In this document: positions 1 to 9,267 of the stretch, piece by piece
Layout of the letters: each line of letters starts with the position of its first letter
Position numbering within the stretch: the stretch's first letter is position 1
From: Bacteroidales bacterium
GTDB taxonomy: Bacteria > Bacteroidota > Bacteroidia > Bacteroidales > UBA932
Length of the DNA: 64,000 bases
Reading direction: 5' to 3'
Assembly: GCA_017938925.1 (NCBI GenBank)
Contig: JAGBAO010000012.1
Span: 84,134 to 148,133, forward strand
The notes under the pieces: generated by a model
Database searches by the model: none
Seen by the model: the letters and a program-made list of their open reading frames with translations, nothing else
Told to the model about the DNA's origin: nothing
Made by a program: the position numbers and the translations under genes

Positions 1-1236
1 CAGGACGTCATCTACCGTGAAGAATATGACCTCCCGGACGCTATGTCCGAGCATGAGGTGCGCCAGTATTTCGAGGAACTCTCGGAGCAGAACACAAATC
101 TTTTCTGCCTCTGCGGTCTCGGAGCCTACGACCATTATTCTCCGGCCGTGATTTCTCATATCATTTCCCGTTCCGAATTCCTCACGGCATACACTCCATA
201 TCAGCCTGAAGTCTCTCAGGGAACTCTCCGCTATATATTTGAGTATCAGTCGATGATCACTGAACTCACCGGCATGGACTGCACCAATGCTTCGATGTAC
301 GACGGTGCGACTGCTGCGGCTGAGGCCATGATGATGGCTATGGCTTCGACAAAGAAGAAGACCCGCGTTCTTGTCTCTGAAGGCCTTCTGCCACAGGTCA
401 TCAGGGTGGTGAAGACCTATGCAAAGTTCAATGGAGTGGAACTCGGTTTCATCCCTTGTCAGGAAGGTGCGACTTCCTACGGTGCCCTTGCCGCTGAACT
501 TGCTGCAGGAGATGTGGCAGGTGTGCTTGTTCCCGGTATCAATAAATATGGAATCATAGAGGACCTGACAGGTTTCGCTGATGCGGTTCATGCACAGAAG
601 GGATTGCTGATGGTATATTCCGATCCTTCTTCCCTTGCAGTCATCAAGACTCCTGGTGAGTGGGGTGCAGATATAGTATGCGGTGACTCTCAGACTCTTG
701 GAGTGCCTCTCTGCTTTGGAGGTCCATATGTCGGCTTCCTTGCCTGCACCAAGGATCTAGTGCGCAAGCTGCCTGGAAGAATCGTCGGTGCGACGAAGGA
801 TGTGGATGGAAAGCGTGCATATGTCCTCACCCTTCAGGCTCGCGAACAGCATATCCGTCGTGAGAAAGCGACCAGCAACATCTGCTCGAATCAGTCTCTG
901 ATGGCTCTCTATGTGACTGTGTATATGTCACTTATGGGTCCGAAAGGTCTTCGCGAAGTAAATGAACTCTGTTATGGTGGAGCTCATTATCTCCATGACA
1001 GGCTTCTTGAGACCGGTCTCTTCGAAAAGGCTTTCGACAAGCCGTTCCTGAAGGAGTTCACTCTCAGGTCTCTTGTGCCGGTGGATAAGCTTCAGGATGC
1101 CTTGATGCTCATTGGAGTGTTCGGGGCTGTCGAGGTTGAGAAGGGGCTTGTGAACTTCTGTGTCACTGAGAAGGTGTCTAAGGAAAATATTGATGCAGTT
1201 GTAGGATATCTTTCAAATATGGAGGGCCAGTCATGA
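1..1236 (+). CDS. gcvPA: Glycine dehydrogenase (decarboxylating) subunit 1, 5'-truncated
   Basis: This is the N-terminal-half subunit of the split P-protein of the glycine cleavage system. With GcvPB it decarboxylates glycine and passes the aminomethyl group to lipoyl-GcvH in the cytoplasm. The frame is already open at base 1; its first 14 codons (reading [14 protein letters not shown]) match the family, so the gene begins outside the window and the ATG at 43 is internal. Visible family landmarks are the Y-T-P-Y-Q-P-E-V stretch, the ITGLTGMD-like segment ([17 protein letters not shown]) and the [17 protein letters not shown] stretch. About 411 of an expected roughly 440-450 residues are present. 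Its TGA overlaps the gcvPB ATG (ATGA), so the subunits are translationally coupled. Identification is firm. Confidence 0.96.
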   Translation, partial: QDVIYREEYDLPDAMSEHEVRQYFEELSEQNTNLFCLCGLGAYDHYSPAVISHIISRSEFLTAYTPYQPEVSQGTLRYIFEYQSMITELTGMDCTNASMYDGATAAAEAMMMAMASTKKKTRVLVSEGLLPQVIRVVKTYAKFNGVELGFIPCQEGATSYGALAAELAAGDVAGVLVPGINKYGIIEDLTGFADAVHAQKGLLMVYSDPSSLAVIKTPGEWGADIVCGDSQTLGVPLCFGGPYVGFLACTKDLVRKLPGRIVGATKDVDGKRAYVLTLQAREQHIRREKATSNICSNQSLMALYVTVYMSLMGPKGLREVNELCYGGAHYLHDRLLETGLFEKAFDKPFLKEFTLRSLVPVDKLQDALMLIGVFGAVEVEKGLVNFCVTEKVSKENIDAVVGYLSNMEGQS

Positions 1237-2768
1237 AATACTACGACAAACTGATCTTTGATCTTTCCAAGGAAGGAAGACAGGGATATTCATTGCCTGC
1301 AAACCGTTGGACTGCAACAGTTTCCGAACTGCCGGAGAGTCTGCGACGCTCCTGTGAACCAGTTCTTCCACAGGTGAGTGAACTGGATGTTGTCCGCCAC
1401 TATACCAATCTTTCGCAGATGAACTTCGGTGTGGATTCCGGATTCTATCCTCTGGGAAGCTGCACCATGAAATATAATCCCAAGATCAACGAGGAAATCG
1501 CAGCCATGCCTGCCTTTGCTGGTCTGCATCCGCTTCAGCCTGCTTCCACCGTGCAGGGTGCACTGAGACTTTACAAGGACCTGTCTCATGCACTTTCCGC
1601 CATCACCGGAATGGCCGAGTTCACTCTGGATCCGTTTGCCGGTGCGCATGGAGAACTTACCGGACTGATGGTCATCCGTCAGTATCATATCTCCCGTGGC
1701 GATCTCAAGCGTACGAGAATCATCGTTCCTGACAGTGCCCATGGCACAAATCCGGCTTCAGCAGCTGTCTGTGGTCTGGAAATCGTGCAGGTCAAGTCAA
1801 ATGCAATGGGACTAGTGGATGTCGAAGACCTCAAGCCGCTGCTTGACGACACGATTGCAGGAATCATGATGACCAATCCTAACACTCTCGGACTCTTCGA
1901 GAAGGATATAAAGGAAATCGCTGCCCTTGTGCATGCCTGCGGAGGACTTCTGTACTATGATGGTGCCAACATGAACCCTCTCATGGGAGTGGTTCGTCCA
2001 GGTGACATGGGCTTTGATGTGCTCCACCTGAATCTCCATAAGACATTCTCGACTCCTCATGGTGGAGGTGGTCCGGGAGCTGGTCCAGTGGGAGTTGCGG
2101 CTCATCTTGCCTCGCATCTTCCGGTTCCGAAGGTCGTGGAGGCGGAGGACGGAACCCTGTATGTGGCTGACGGAACATGCCGTTGTGCTGTCTCTGAGGA
2201 AGGCTCCGGTGCATTCGGTCCTGCATGTGGCTGTGCACCTGAGTGCATGTGCGGATGCCAGTCCTGCGGTCAGATTTCCGGTTTCATGGGCAACTTCGGT
2301 GTGCTTCTGCGTGCATATACCTACATCCTGATGCTTGGAAAGCAGAATCTGAAGATGGTGGGACCTCTTGCCGTACTCGGCGCAAATTATATTAAGGAAT
2401 CCCTCAAAGACTGTTACAGACTGCCTATTCCGACCGTGTGCAAGCATGAGTTCGTGTTCGACGGCCTTGCGGACCAGTCGACCGGTGTGACGACTCTGGA
2501 TATAGCAAAGAGGCTTCTGGACTATGGATTCCATGCTCCGACCATATATTTCCCTCTGCTCTTCCATCAGTCGATCATGATCGAGCCGACCGAGACCGAG
2601 TCAAAGGAAACTCTGGACGGATTCATCGAGATCATGAAGCACATTGCTGCCGAGGCACTCAGCGATCCGGATTCGTTGAAGACAGCTCCGCACACGACCC
2701 CTGTACGCCGTCTCGACGAAACCACCGCTGCCCGCCAGCCGGTACTTAAATTTTCCGATCTGTCATAA
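1233..2768 (+). CDS. gcvPB: Glycine dehydrogenase (decarboxylating) subunit 2 with cysteine-rich insertion
   Basis: This is the PLP-binding subunit of the split glycine cleavage P-protein, 511 aa. The PLP lysine is K270 in the segment LNLHKTF, followed by the glycine-rich run [15 protein letters not shown]. The upstream HGTNPASA and [11 protein letters not shown] motifs are typical of the family. The oddity is residues 316-345: between the usual LPVPKV and [10 protein letters not shown] blocks, eight cysteines sit at 316, 318, 332, 334, 338, 340, 342 and 345. The loop is about 20 residues longer than I expect for the family. Both flanks stay in frame and are well conserved, so this is an insertion rather than a sequencing shift. 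It overlaps gcvPA by 4 nt. Confidence 0.96.
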   Translation: MKYYDKLIFDLSKEGRQGYSLPANRWTATVSELPESLRRSCEPVLPQVSELDVVRHYTNLSQMNFGVDSGFYPLGSCTMKYNPKINEEIAAMPAFAGLHPLQPASTVQGALRLYKDLSHALSAITGMAEFTLDPFAGAHGELTGLMVIRQYHISRGDLKRTRIIVPDSAHGTNPASAAVCGLEIVQVKSNAMGLVDVEDLKPLLDDTIAGIMMTNPNTLGLFEKDIKEIAALVHACGGLLYYDGANMNPLMGVVRPGDMGFDVLHLNLHKTFSTPHGGGGPGAGPVGVAAHLASHLPVPKVVEAEDGTLYVADGTCRCAVSEEGSGAFGPACGCAPECMCGCQSCGQISGFMGNFGVLLRAYTYILMLGKQNLKMVGPLAVLGANYIKESLKDCYRLPIPTVCKHEFVFDGLADQSTGVTTLDIAKRLLDYGFHAPTIYFPLLFHQSIMIEPTETESKETLDGFIEIMKHIAAEALSDPDSLKTAPHTTPVRRLDETTAARQPVLKFSDLS

Positions 2769-2812
2769 ATGCCGTTTCGCTCAATGTCTTGTATTTCAGT
2801 TACTTATAGCTT

Positions 2813-2840
2813 TGTCCTGCCTTCCCTGACAGGCAGGACA
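2813..2840 (+). terminator. Hairpin after gcvPB, possible weak terminator
   Basis: A perfect 9-bp inverted repeat (TGTCCTGCC / GGCAGGACA) with a 10-nt loop lies 45 nt after the gcvPB stop codon and 55 nt before lpdA. No T-tract follows, so it may terminate weakly or act as a processing hairpin between gcvPB and lpdA. Confidence 0.4.
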
Positions 2841-2894
2841 ACTGGGTAAGTTCTTGATGTTCATGGGATTGGGTGCTACGATAATTGTTCAAAA

Positions 2895-4304
2895 ATGAAG
2901 ATAATCATCATAGGTGCAGGGCCGGGCGGTTACGAGACCGCCCTGCTTGCTGCGAAAAGGGGAGTCGAGGTGGTGCTGATCGAGTCAGCCCACGTGGGAG
3001 GTATATGTCTGAACGAGGGCTGCATCCCGACCAAGACCTTCTGCAAGAATGCTGAGGTTCTGGACAGTCTGCGTGAGGGTGAGACTTTCGGGTTGACTGA
3101 TCTGACATATGGGTTTGACTTCAGTAAGGTCATCGACCGCAAGAATGCTGTCGTGGAACAGCTCCGTGGTGGCGTGGAAGGCCTTCTGAACAACAAGCTG
3201 ATCACTCTTGTCCGCGGCAAGGCCTCCTTCAAGGATGCTCACACCGTGACAGTCACCCCAGGCGCCACCCCTGTCACCATGGAGAAATCTGTGGAATATT
3301 CCGCAGACCATATCATAATAGCCACAGGCTCAGTCTCCTCATCCCTCCCGATTCCGGGAGCGGATCTTCCAGGAATCCTTACATCCAGGGAAATTCTTGA
3401 TATAGAGAAAGTTCCGTCAAGTCTGTGCGTCATAGGCGGCGGAGTCATAGGTCTGGAATTCGCTTCGATCTTCAGCAGTTTCGGTTGCGAGGTGACAGTC
3501 CTGGAGTACTGCAAGGACATTCTTCCGCGTTTTGACACCGACCTTGCCAAAAGACTCAAGCAGAGTCTTTCCAAGAGGGGAATCTCCATCGAGACCCAGG
3601 CTCAGGTCACAAGTATAACCGAATGCGACTCCAATGCGTACACCGTCTCCTACACAAGAAAAGGAAAAGAGGAAACTGTCACGGCAGAAAAGGTCTTGAT
3701 GGCGGTGGGCCGTCGCGCAAATGTGGCATCCCTCAATCTGGACGACTTAGGACTGGAATACACCCAGCGTGGCATAGTGACCGACGAAAGGACGATGCAG
3801 ACCAATATCCCTCATATATATGCTGTCGGTGACATAAACGGAAGGATGATGCTTGCTCATGCGGCCACCTTCCAGGGAATCGTCGCTCTCGACCATATCA
3901 TGGGAGTGGAGAATCAGATAGACCTTTCAGTGATGCCGGCGGCAGTCTTCACCTCCCCGGAGGCGGCTTCAGTGGGCCTGACAGAGGATGAGTGCAAGGA
4001 GAGGGGAATACCGGTGAAATGCCTGAAATCCTTCTTCCGTGCAAACGGAAAGGCCGTAACGATGGGGGAGACAGACGGATTCTGCAAGGTGGTCGTGGCA
4101 GCCGAACCTAAGGAGGGTGCTCAGTCGCCATATCAGCCGGGCCGTGTCCTGGGATGCCACCTGTACGGACCCCATTCATCGGATATCGTGCAGGAGGCGT
4201 GTGCAATGATCAGCAGAAAGGCAACTCTTGAGGAATTTCAGAGTGTGATCCACACTCATCCGACCCTCACAGAGGTGCTCCAGTCAGCTATTCACAGTGT
4301 ATAG
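2895..4304 (+). CDS. lpdA: Dihydrolipoyl dehydrogenase (E3)
   Basis: This flavoprotein disulfide reductase of 469 aa reoxidises dihydrolipoyl groups with NAD+. Its position after gcvPAB suggests it serves as the L-protein of glycine cleavage. The FAD Rossmann motif GAGPGGYE is at residues 7-14. The redox-active disulfide is C38/C43 in GGICLNEGC. A second NAD-binding glycine motif (GGGVIGLEFAS) lies in the middle, and the FAD-contact motif IYAVGDING follows. The C-terminal active-site pair is in HTHPTLTE. Length and domain order are normal. It may be transcribed with the GH53 gene 20 nt downstream, which is an unusual pairing. A 2-oxoacid dehydrogenase E3 role is equally possible, since these enzymes are shared. 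Confidence 0.95.
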   Translation: MKIIIIGAGPGGYETALLAAKRGVEVVLIESAHVGGICLNEGCIPTKTFCKNAEVLDSLREGETFGLTDLTYGFDFSKVIDRKNAVVEQLRGGVEGLLNNKLITLVRGKASFKDAHTVTVTPGATPVTMEKSVEYSADHIIIATGSVSSSLPIPGADLPGILTSREILDIEKVPSSLCVIGGGVIGLEFASIFSSFGCEVTVLEYCKDILPRFDTDLAKRLKQSLSKRGISIETQAQVTSITECDSNAYTVSYTRKGKEETVTAEKVLMAVGRRANVASLNLDDLGLEYTQRGIVTDERTMQTNIPHIYAVGDINGRMMLAHAATFQGIVALDHIMGVENQIDLSVMPAAVFTSPEAASVGLTEDECKERGIPVKCLKSFFRANGKAVTMGETDGFCKVVVAAEPKEGAQSPYQPGRVLGCHLYGPHSSDIVQEACAMISRKATLEEFQSVIHTHPTLTEVLQSAIHSV

Positions 4305-4324
4305 ATAACATAAAAATCAAACCA

Positions 4325-5437
4325 ATGAAAAGCAGAATATTTATATTCATCGCGGCTTGTCTGATGACCATTTCCTGCAGTCAGAAGCCGGAAACCCCGG
4401 AATTCTGGCTTGGAGCCGATCTGGGATGGATAACGGAAATGGAACACAATGGTCATAAGTTCTACAACAAGGACGGACAGGAACGCGAGTGCACTGCCCT
4501 TATGAAGGAACTTGGTCTGAATGCTGTCCGTCATCGTGTGTGGGTGGATCCTTCAAAGCACGGCAACTGGTGCAGCAAGGAAGACCTTCTTGTGAAATGC
4601 CAGAGAGCAAAGGCTCTGGATATGGAGATTCTCGTGGATTTCCACTACAGCGACTGGTGGGCGGATCCTGCAAAGCAGAACATCCCAGCATCCTGGAGCG
4701 GACACTCATACGAGCAGATGAAGGAAGACCTCAGGAACCATACGGTGGAGGTACTTACATACCTGAAGGACAACGGGATAACCCCTAAGTGGATCCAGGT
4801 GGGCAATGAAACCCGTAACGGTTTCCTCTGGAGTGTGAAGTCTAACGAACTCGGCTGGCCGGAGATCGATGAGAACGGCAACACCACCATCACCGAGTCG
4901 ATGGGACACGTGGTCAACAATCCGGAGCAGTATGCAGGATTCTTTGCTACAGGCTATGATGCCTGCAAGAGCGTCTTCCCTGAGGCAATCGTCATGGTGC
5001 ATCTCGACAACGGTTTCGATCAGGACCTCTATGATTTCAATCTCGGAGTCCTCAAGGACAACGGTGCCAAGTGGGACATGATAGGAATGTCTCTCTATCC
5101 TTATTGGGCGCTTGACGGAGGATACAGGGACGATGAGGAACAGACCATCACTGACTGCATAGCAAACATCCGTCATGTCAGCGAGAAGTTCGGCTGCGAC
5201 GTGATGATTGTCGAAACTGGTTTCTACGTAGATGAGAACGATCCTGAGCGCCTTGAACGCGGACGCAGGCAGCTTGCCCGTGTCATCCGCGAGTCAATGA
5301 ATGAGACAAACGGCAGATGCAAGGGTGTCTTCTATTGGGAACCCGAGTGCAAGCCGTCTCAGTACCGTCTGGGCGCCTTCACAGAAGACGGACGCCCGAC
5401 AGTCATAATGGATGCCTTCTCAGACTGGTCCGAGTAG
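4325..5437 (+). CDS. GH53 arabinogalactan endo-1,4-beta-galactanase lipoprotein
   Basis: This is a secreted glycoside hydrolase family 53 enzyme of 370 aa, expected to cut beta-1,4-galactan side chains of type I arabinogalactan. The N-terminus is a lipoprotein signal with lipobox cysteine C18 (MTISCSQ), predicting anchoring to an outer membrane or periplasmic face. The GADLGW start, the RVWVDP motif and VDFHYSDWWADP are GH53 hallmarks. The acid/base is E162 in QVGNETRNGFLW and the nucleophile is E297 in MIVETGFY. It stands alone: there is no SusC/SusD pair next to it, so it is not in a typical polysaccharide utilisation locus. A strong terminator follows. Confidence 0.95.
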   Translation: MKSRIFIFIAACLMTISCSQKPETPEFWLGADLGWITEMEHNGHKFYNKDGQERECTALMKELGLNAVRHRVWVDPSKHGNWCSKEDLLVKCQRAKALDMEILVDFHYSDWWADPAKQNIPASWSGHSYEQMKEDLRNHTVEVLTYLKDNGITPKWIQVGNETRNGFLWSVKSNELGWPEIDENGNTTITESMGHVVNNPEQYAGFFATGYDACKSVFPEAIVMVHLDNGFDQDLYDFNLGVLKDNGAKWDMIGMSLYPYWALDGGYRDDEEQTITDCIANIRHVSEKFGCDVMIVETGFYVDENDPERLERGRRQLARVIRESMNETNGRCKGVFYWEPECKPSQYRLGAFTEDGRPTVIMDAFSDWSE

Positions 5438-5465
5438 TCGGAATCAGCGCATTCAAAGATCACCG

Positions 5466-5510
5466 CCCCGGATCGTCATTGATGACTTTCCGGGGTGTTT
5501 CTTGTTATTT
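5466..5510 (+). terminator. Rho-independent terminator of the GH53 gene
   Basis: Outer arms CCCCGGA (5466-5472) and TCCGGGG (5489-5495) enclose an inner stem GTCAT-TG-ATGAC. A T-rich tail (TGTTTCTTGTTATTT) follows directly. Its left arm overlaps the end of the minus-strand 33-codon ORF. Confidence 0.85.
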
Positions 5511-5577
5511 CCCCTCCTGTAAGGTAACTGAGCACCTCCACAGACAGACCTACGAATATTAAAACAGCGAGCCACAT
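5476..5577 (-). CDS. Putative 33-aa membrane mini-protein
   Basis: This short minus-strand ORF reads MWLAVLIFVGLSVEVLSYLT followed by GGEITRNTPESHQ. It has one hydrophobic helix of about 18-20 residues and a polar C-terminal tail, so it would be a single-pass membrane peptide. A GGAGG Shine-Dalgarno sits 5 nt before the ATG, stronger than most Bacteroidota genes need. A perfect -7 box TATATTTG is at 5605-5612. Codons end in a TGA that lies inside the hairpin of the convergent GH53 terminator. No family is recognised. It could be a chance ORF, but promoter, ribosome site and hydrophobic pattern agree. Confidence 0.4.
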   Translation of the reverse strand: MWLAVLIFVGLSVEVLSYLTGGEITRNTPESHQ

Positions 5578-5604
5578 ATTTACCTCCATTTTTAGTTTAT
5601 GGTG

Positions 5605-5612
5605 CAAATATA
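5605..5612 (-). promoter_or_regulatory. -7 box upstream of the 33-codon ORF
   Basis: The minus strand reads TATATTTG, a perfect match to TAnnTTTG, placed 27 nt before the mini-ORF ATG. No clear -33 TTTG is found at the usual 19-20 bp spacing. Confidence 0.45.
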
Positions 5613-5674
5613 TGACCCGCTTGTGCTAAACCATGGCACTTTTAGGGGCGCCTATGGTGAGATTTATTCATATA

Positions 5675-6265
5675 TCAGAGTGTAAGTGACTTGAGCAGTG
5701 TCTTGTCTTCGGATATGAGCCTGTTCATGTCTATATGTGTGCAGACCTCCTCCTTCAGGAAACGGGAAGTGGATCCAGTGTTGGCGGGATCCCATGTCAG
5801 CAGCACTACATGAGTCTTGAGCGCTTTCAGCTTTCTTGCAAGCATTTCATGGTCTGCATCTCCGCTGATAAGCACTACATAGTCAAAATTGCGGAAAAGC
5901 GTCATTTCATAGGTGTCCAGTGCAAACCATGTGTCAACGCCCTTCTCGATCACACCTCCATGCGGATTCTCGCGAAGGTGCTTGTAGTGGAAGATGACGT
6001 CATTTTCAATGAGCATGTCCTCGAACTTTCTTTCAGAGTAGAGCAGATTCCTGTCGCTGGCGTCACTCACCCGATATCTTCCTCTATAGTAATGAGATTC
6101 AGTGATATACAACTTCTTTCTGTCTATCCCTTCCAGTTCTGCAATCTTCTTTGGAATGAAGCTGAGCAGGGCCTTCAGGTTGACCTCGGCCATCCCTCTG
6201 AATCCTTCGTTTATCTTGGCATAATATCCGCCGTCGATAAATACTCCTATTGATCTGTTCTCCAT
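5675..6265 (-). CDS. NYN (PIN-like) domain protein, putative ribonuclease
   Basis: This 196-aa cytoplasmic protein has the NYN fold of the PIN-like nuclease clan. The first acidic motif is FIDGG with D11 at the end of strand one. A second acidic residue is D111 in KGVDTWFALD, and the third cluster is D136/D138 in LISGDADHE. These match the metal-binding acids of LabA/NYN proteins, which often act on RNA. The start lies 11 nt downstream of the S46 peptidase stop on the same strand, so the two are probably co-transcribed. The substrate is not predictable from the sequence. Confidence 0.85.
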   Translation of the reverse strand: MENRSIGVFIDGGYYAKINEGFRGMAEVNLKALLSFIPKKIAELEGIDRKKLYITESHYYRGRYRVSDASDRNLLYSERKFEDMLIENDVIFHYKHLRENPHGGVIEKGVDTWFALDTYEMTLFRNFDYVVLISGDADHEMLARKLKALKTHVVLLTWDPANTGSTSRFLKEEVCTHIDMNRLISEDKTLLKSLTL

Positions 6266-6276
6266 GATTTAAGATA

Positions 6277-8442
6277 TTATTCAGTGAAAGTCATTTCGTC
6301 GAAAAGATATGAAGCCCCTCCGATCTTTTCTATAGTGAAGAGCACATATCTGACATCCAGAGATATGTTTCTGCATATTTCCGGATCAAACACTATGTCG
6401 CTCATGGTGCCTTCCCACACGCGGTCGAAGTTCAGTCCTATCAGGTCTCCGTCAGCATTTATCACAGGGCTTCCGGAATTTCCTCCCGTGGTGTGGTTCG
6501 TAGCTATGAAACATACAGGAACCTCACCGGATGCATCTGCCCAGCGTCCATAGTCCTTGGTTGCATATATGTCGCGGAGCCTTTGAGGAATATTGTAGTC
6601 AAAGATCTCCGGATTGTCCTTCTCCATGATTCCCTTTATGGTGGATGAAGGGGTGTAATATACGCCGTCGGCAGGGGAGTATCCCTTTATATGGCCGTAG
6701 GCGACGCGGAGCGTGAGATTAGCGTCCGGATAGAATGTTTCAAGAGCCTTGGGACCGTTGATAGCCTCTGCATATTCCATCTGACCCCTCATATAGTCTC
6801 TGTAAGCCAGCTGGAGTTCCTGATTCAGACGAGCCGCCTCCGGACGTATGTCCTTGCTGTACCAGTTGTAATATTCGTTGAAGAACACCACGGCAGGGTC
6901 ATTCATGACCTTATCCCTGTCGGTACCAATGCTTTCCTGATCCTTTGCCACAGATAAAGCCTCCACAGCGGCCCGGTCTGTGAACATTGTGGCTGCGAAC
7001 AGGTCCTCGGCCCACGCCTTGGCATTCCCATATTTCTGCATCATTTCCGAATGATACTTCGGCTTGAATGCCTCCGGCATGTTCCTGTCAAATTCCTGAA
7101 TCATGGCAGCAAATATCTCCTTGTCGATAGGGAGGTGATAGTCCTTGAAGAAAGACTCTGAAAGATCGCATGCCTTTCTGCTGTCGAATGACAGACTGTC
7201 ATCCGCTTCCTTGTACAGTTTTGCGATGCTTGATGCAAATGCTGCAGCTTCCACGGCACGGATAGTCTCTCCGTAATAATCCGTGGCGAAAGTATATGGC
7301 TCCAGCTGTCCGTAAATCTGCGCAATCCTGTCAGTAAGTCCTTCATATTCAGTGCCGACAGCCCATTTGGAAAAACCCTTCTCATATTCCTTCTTGGTCT
7401 GCACCGTCTTCATCTTCCGGATTCCCTTCACCTCTCCCTGCCATTTCTTCCATGCATTGGCTACTCCGGCGTGCTTTGAGGAGTATTGTATCCGCACCTT
7501 CTGGCTTTCAGCCTGGTGCCTGCTCATGATGTCCAGCCTCTTTGTCCTGAGTGCTATCTTGTGCGGGTCTCCCGTCTCCTCAATGTATCTCACCCCCTCA
7601 GAATGAATGTATTCCTGAGTGCGTCCAGGGAAACCGTAAATGAATGTGAAGTTGCCTTCCTGTACTCCCTTGGTAGAGATCCTGAAATACTTCTTAGGCT
7701 GATATGGGACGTTGTCCGGCGAATATGGAGCCGGATTGTTGTCACTGTCTGCGTATATGCGGAATATTGAGAAGTCGCCTGTATGTCGTGGCCACATCCA
7801 GTTGTCAGTGTCTCCTCCGAACTTTCCGATAGATGAAGGGGGCGCACCCACAAGTCTTACGTCCGGATACTCACGGTACAGGAACAGGAAATACTGATTG
7901 CCGTAGTAGAGTGCTTCCACTCTTGCCCTCAGCCCCTTTCCTTCCTGAGTGACCTCCTTTATAAGTGCATCTGAATTCTGCTTGACGAGTCCTGCCCGCT
8001 CGGATTCCGACATTTCAGGTGAGTACCCTTTCAGAATGATTCCTGTAACGTCCTCCATCCTTTCCAGAAAGCTGACTGTCAGTCCTTTGTTCGGAAGTTC
8101 CTCCTCCCGGCTCATTGCCCAGAATCCGTCTTTGAGATAGTCGTGCTCCACGCTGCTGTGCTGCTGTATCTGTCCGTATCCGCAGTGGTGATTGGTGAGC
8201 AGGAGACCCTCAGGAGAGACCAGTTCTCCCGTGCAGCCCCTTCCGAACAGTACGACGGCGTCCTTGAGTGACGCCTGGTTTATGCTGTATATGTCCTCTG
8301 CATTCAGTCTGAATCCTTTCTCCTGCATGTCGGCAATCCTGTTCCCGATCAGCGACGGAAGCCACATGCCCTCGTCTGCTCTTGCTGTCATGGCACAGAA
8401 TGCCGTCAGCAGACTCACTGTTATGATCAATCTTTTCCTCAT
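6277..8442 (-). CDS. S46 family dipeptidyl-peptidase, DPP11-like
   Basis: This is a periplasmic serine dipeptidyl-peptidase of 721 aa with signal peptide MRKRLIITVSLLTAFCAMTARA. The catalytic His is in LLLTNHHCGYG, the Asp in the GGDTDNWMWPRHTGDFS region, and the Ser at about residue 656 in GGNSGSPV. The residue 18 positions after that Ser is Arg (LNFDR, about R674). In the characterised S46 enzymes, Arg there defines DPP11, which releases dipeptides with Asp or Glu at P1, whereas Gly marks DPP7. Such enzymes feed asaccharolytic Bacteroidales with dipeptides. It appears to head an operon with the NYN gene. A -7 box lies 28 nt upstream of the ATG. Confidence 0.95.
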   Translation of the reverse strand: MRKRLIITVSLLTAFCAMTARADEGMWLPSLIGNRIADMQEKGFRLNAEDIYSINQASLKDAVVLFGRGCTGELVSPEGLLLTNHHCGYGQIQQHSSVEHDYLKDGFWAMSREEELPNKGLTVSFLERMEDVTGIILKGYSPEMSESERAGLVKQNSDALIKEVTQEGKGLRARVEALYYGNQYFLFLYREYPDVRLVGAPPSSIGKFGGDTDNWMWPRHTGDFSIFRIYADSDNNPAPYSPDNVPYQPKKYFRISTKGVQEGNFTFIYGFPGRTQEYIHSEGVRYIEETGDPHKIALRTKRLDIMSRHQAESQKVRIQYSSKHAGVANAWKKWQGEVKGIRKMKTVQTKKEYEKGFSKWAVGTEYEGLTDRIAQIYGQLEPYTFATDYYGETIRAVEAAAFASSIAKLYKEADDSLSFDSRKACDLSESFFKDYHLPIDKEIFAAMIQEFDRNMPEAFKPKYHSEMMQKYGNAKAWAEDLFAATMFTDRAAVEALSVAKDQESIGTDRDKVMNDPAVVFFNEYYNWYSKDIRPEAARLNQELQLAYRDYMRGQMEYAEAINGPKALETFYPDANLTLRVAYGHIKGYSPADGVYYTPSSTIKGIMEKDNPEIFDYNIPQRLRDIYATKDYGRWADASGEVPVCFIATNHTTGGNSGSPVINADGDLIGLNFDRVWEGTMSDIVFDPEICRNISLDVRYVLFTIEKIGGASYLFDEMTFTE

Positions 8443-8469
8443 CTTGTACCTTTATATTATATATATCAG

Positions 8470-8501
8470 CAAAAATACAAACTTGCCATATGATATACAA
8501 C
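8470..8501 (-). promoter_or_regulatory. Promoter of the S46 peptidase gene
   Basis: The minus strand has TATTTTTG at 8477-8470 (TAnnTTTG) and GTTG (three of four -33 bases) 20 bp upstream. The expected leader is about 20 nt. Confidence 0.6.
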
Positions 8502-8512
8502 CCTCGTCAAAC

Positions 8513-8537
8513 AAAAAAGCCACCCTCGTCGGGTGGC
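8513..8537 (-). terminator. Rho-independent terminator of the 8556-9134 gene
   Basis: Read on the minus strand: GCCACCC, loop GACGA, GGGTGGC, then six T (8518-8513). It lies 19 nt past the stop codon of the small secreted protein gene. Confidence 0.9.
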
Positions 8538-8555
8538 TCCAGTGTGTATTAAAAA

Positions 8556-9134
8556 CTATTTCAAAGTCCTCATGTCTGAGTATCTTGCTTCCGGAATCTT
8601 GAATGAGCCTCCTGTCACTTCGATGGTCCTTTCTGGATTGCTCTTGCTTGCGGCAGTGAATCCGAACCTTCCTTCTATCGCGCATCTGACTTCACCGTCC
8701 TTTGTCAGAATACCGCCTTCCTTCTGGAAATCAGTGAATTCGATCCATCCGGTCACTGCATGGTCATCTTCCTTGTTGAAATTGTAGTCTTCGATGCAAG
8801 CGAAAGATGTTCCGGCATCCTCGAAAGGAATCTCATATCTGTGATTCAGTCTGAAAGGCTCCTCTGAGTCGACCACCATTCTCAGTGTGAATGCGTCAGG
8901 GAACTGTGTCGAGAAGAAGAAAGTGAAGCTTCCGTCCTTTGAGCAATACTGTGAACTGGTGTATGTGTTCTCTGTAACATTGAAGTTGATGTCCTCTATG
9001 TTTAGGGAAACGGGTGCCGGCATCGACATGTCGTCAACCATGATGGTGTCGATGGCGTTAAGCATCTTGATGCTTCCGCCGAGAGTCAATGCAGCGATGA
9101 AAAGTATAAGGCTTGTTATGATGTTCTTACGCAT
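8556..9134 (-). CDS. Secreted or membrane-anchored protein of unknown function
   Basis: This 192-aa protein starts MRKNIITSLILFIAALTLGG, a signal peptide or N-terminal anchor. The rest is rich in beta-strand-like, acidic and aromatic segments with three cysteines (in SQYCSK, FACIED and VRCAIEG). I do not recognise a family. The ATG at 9134 is preferred over an upstream in-frame ATG at 9194 because the hydrophobic segment then begins at residue 4. It is monocistronic, with a strong terminator directly after it, and is divergent from the porin gene. Confidence 0.7.
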   Translation of the reverse strand: MRKNIITSLILFIAALTLGGSIKMLNAIDTIMVDDMSMPAPVSLNIEDINFNVTENTYTSSQYCSKDGSFTFFFSTQFPDAFTLRMVVDSEEPFRLNHRYEIPFEDAGTSFACIEDYNFNKEDDHAVTGWIEFTDFQKEGGILTKDGEVRCAIEGRFGFTAASKSNPERTIEVTGGSFKIPEARYSDMRTLK

Positions 9135-9237
9135 GGTCAATTCGTTGTTTAGGGTCGCTTCTTCCGAAACACCGGGATTAAGATGCATGTCCATGCGTTA
9201 ATGTTGCATGAAAAATCAAAAAAAATATAAATATTTT

Positions 9238-9245
9238 TATATTTG
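9238..9245 (+). promoter_or_regulatory. -7 box of the porin gene
   Basis: TATATTTG ends 22 nt before the ATG at 9268. This supports 9268 over the earlier in-frame ATG at 9208, which lies upstream of the box. Confidence 0.6.
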
Positions 9246-9267
9246 CGGCAGAAATACCGGTTTGACC

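Noticed and set aside
2178-2267. Cysteine-rich block of gcvPB as a possible frameshift artefact
   Set aside because: Conserved sequence resumes in the same frame on both sides, so a double compensating frameshift would be needed.
1812-2567. 251-codon minus-strand open frame
   Set aside because: Antisense shadow of gcvPB, produced by its codon pattern.
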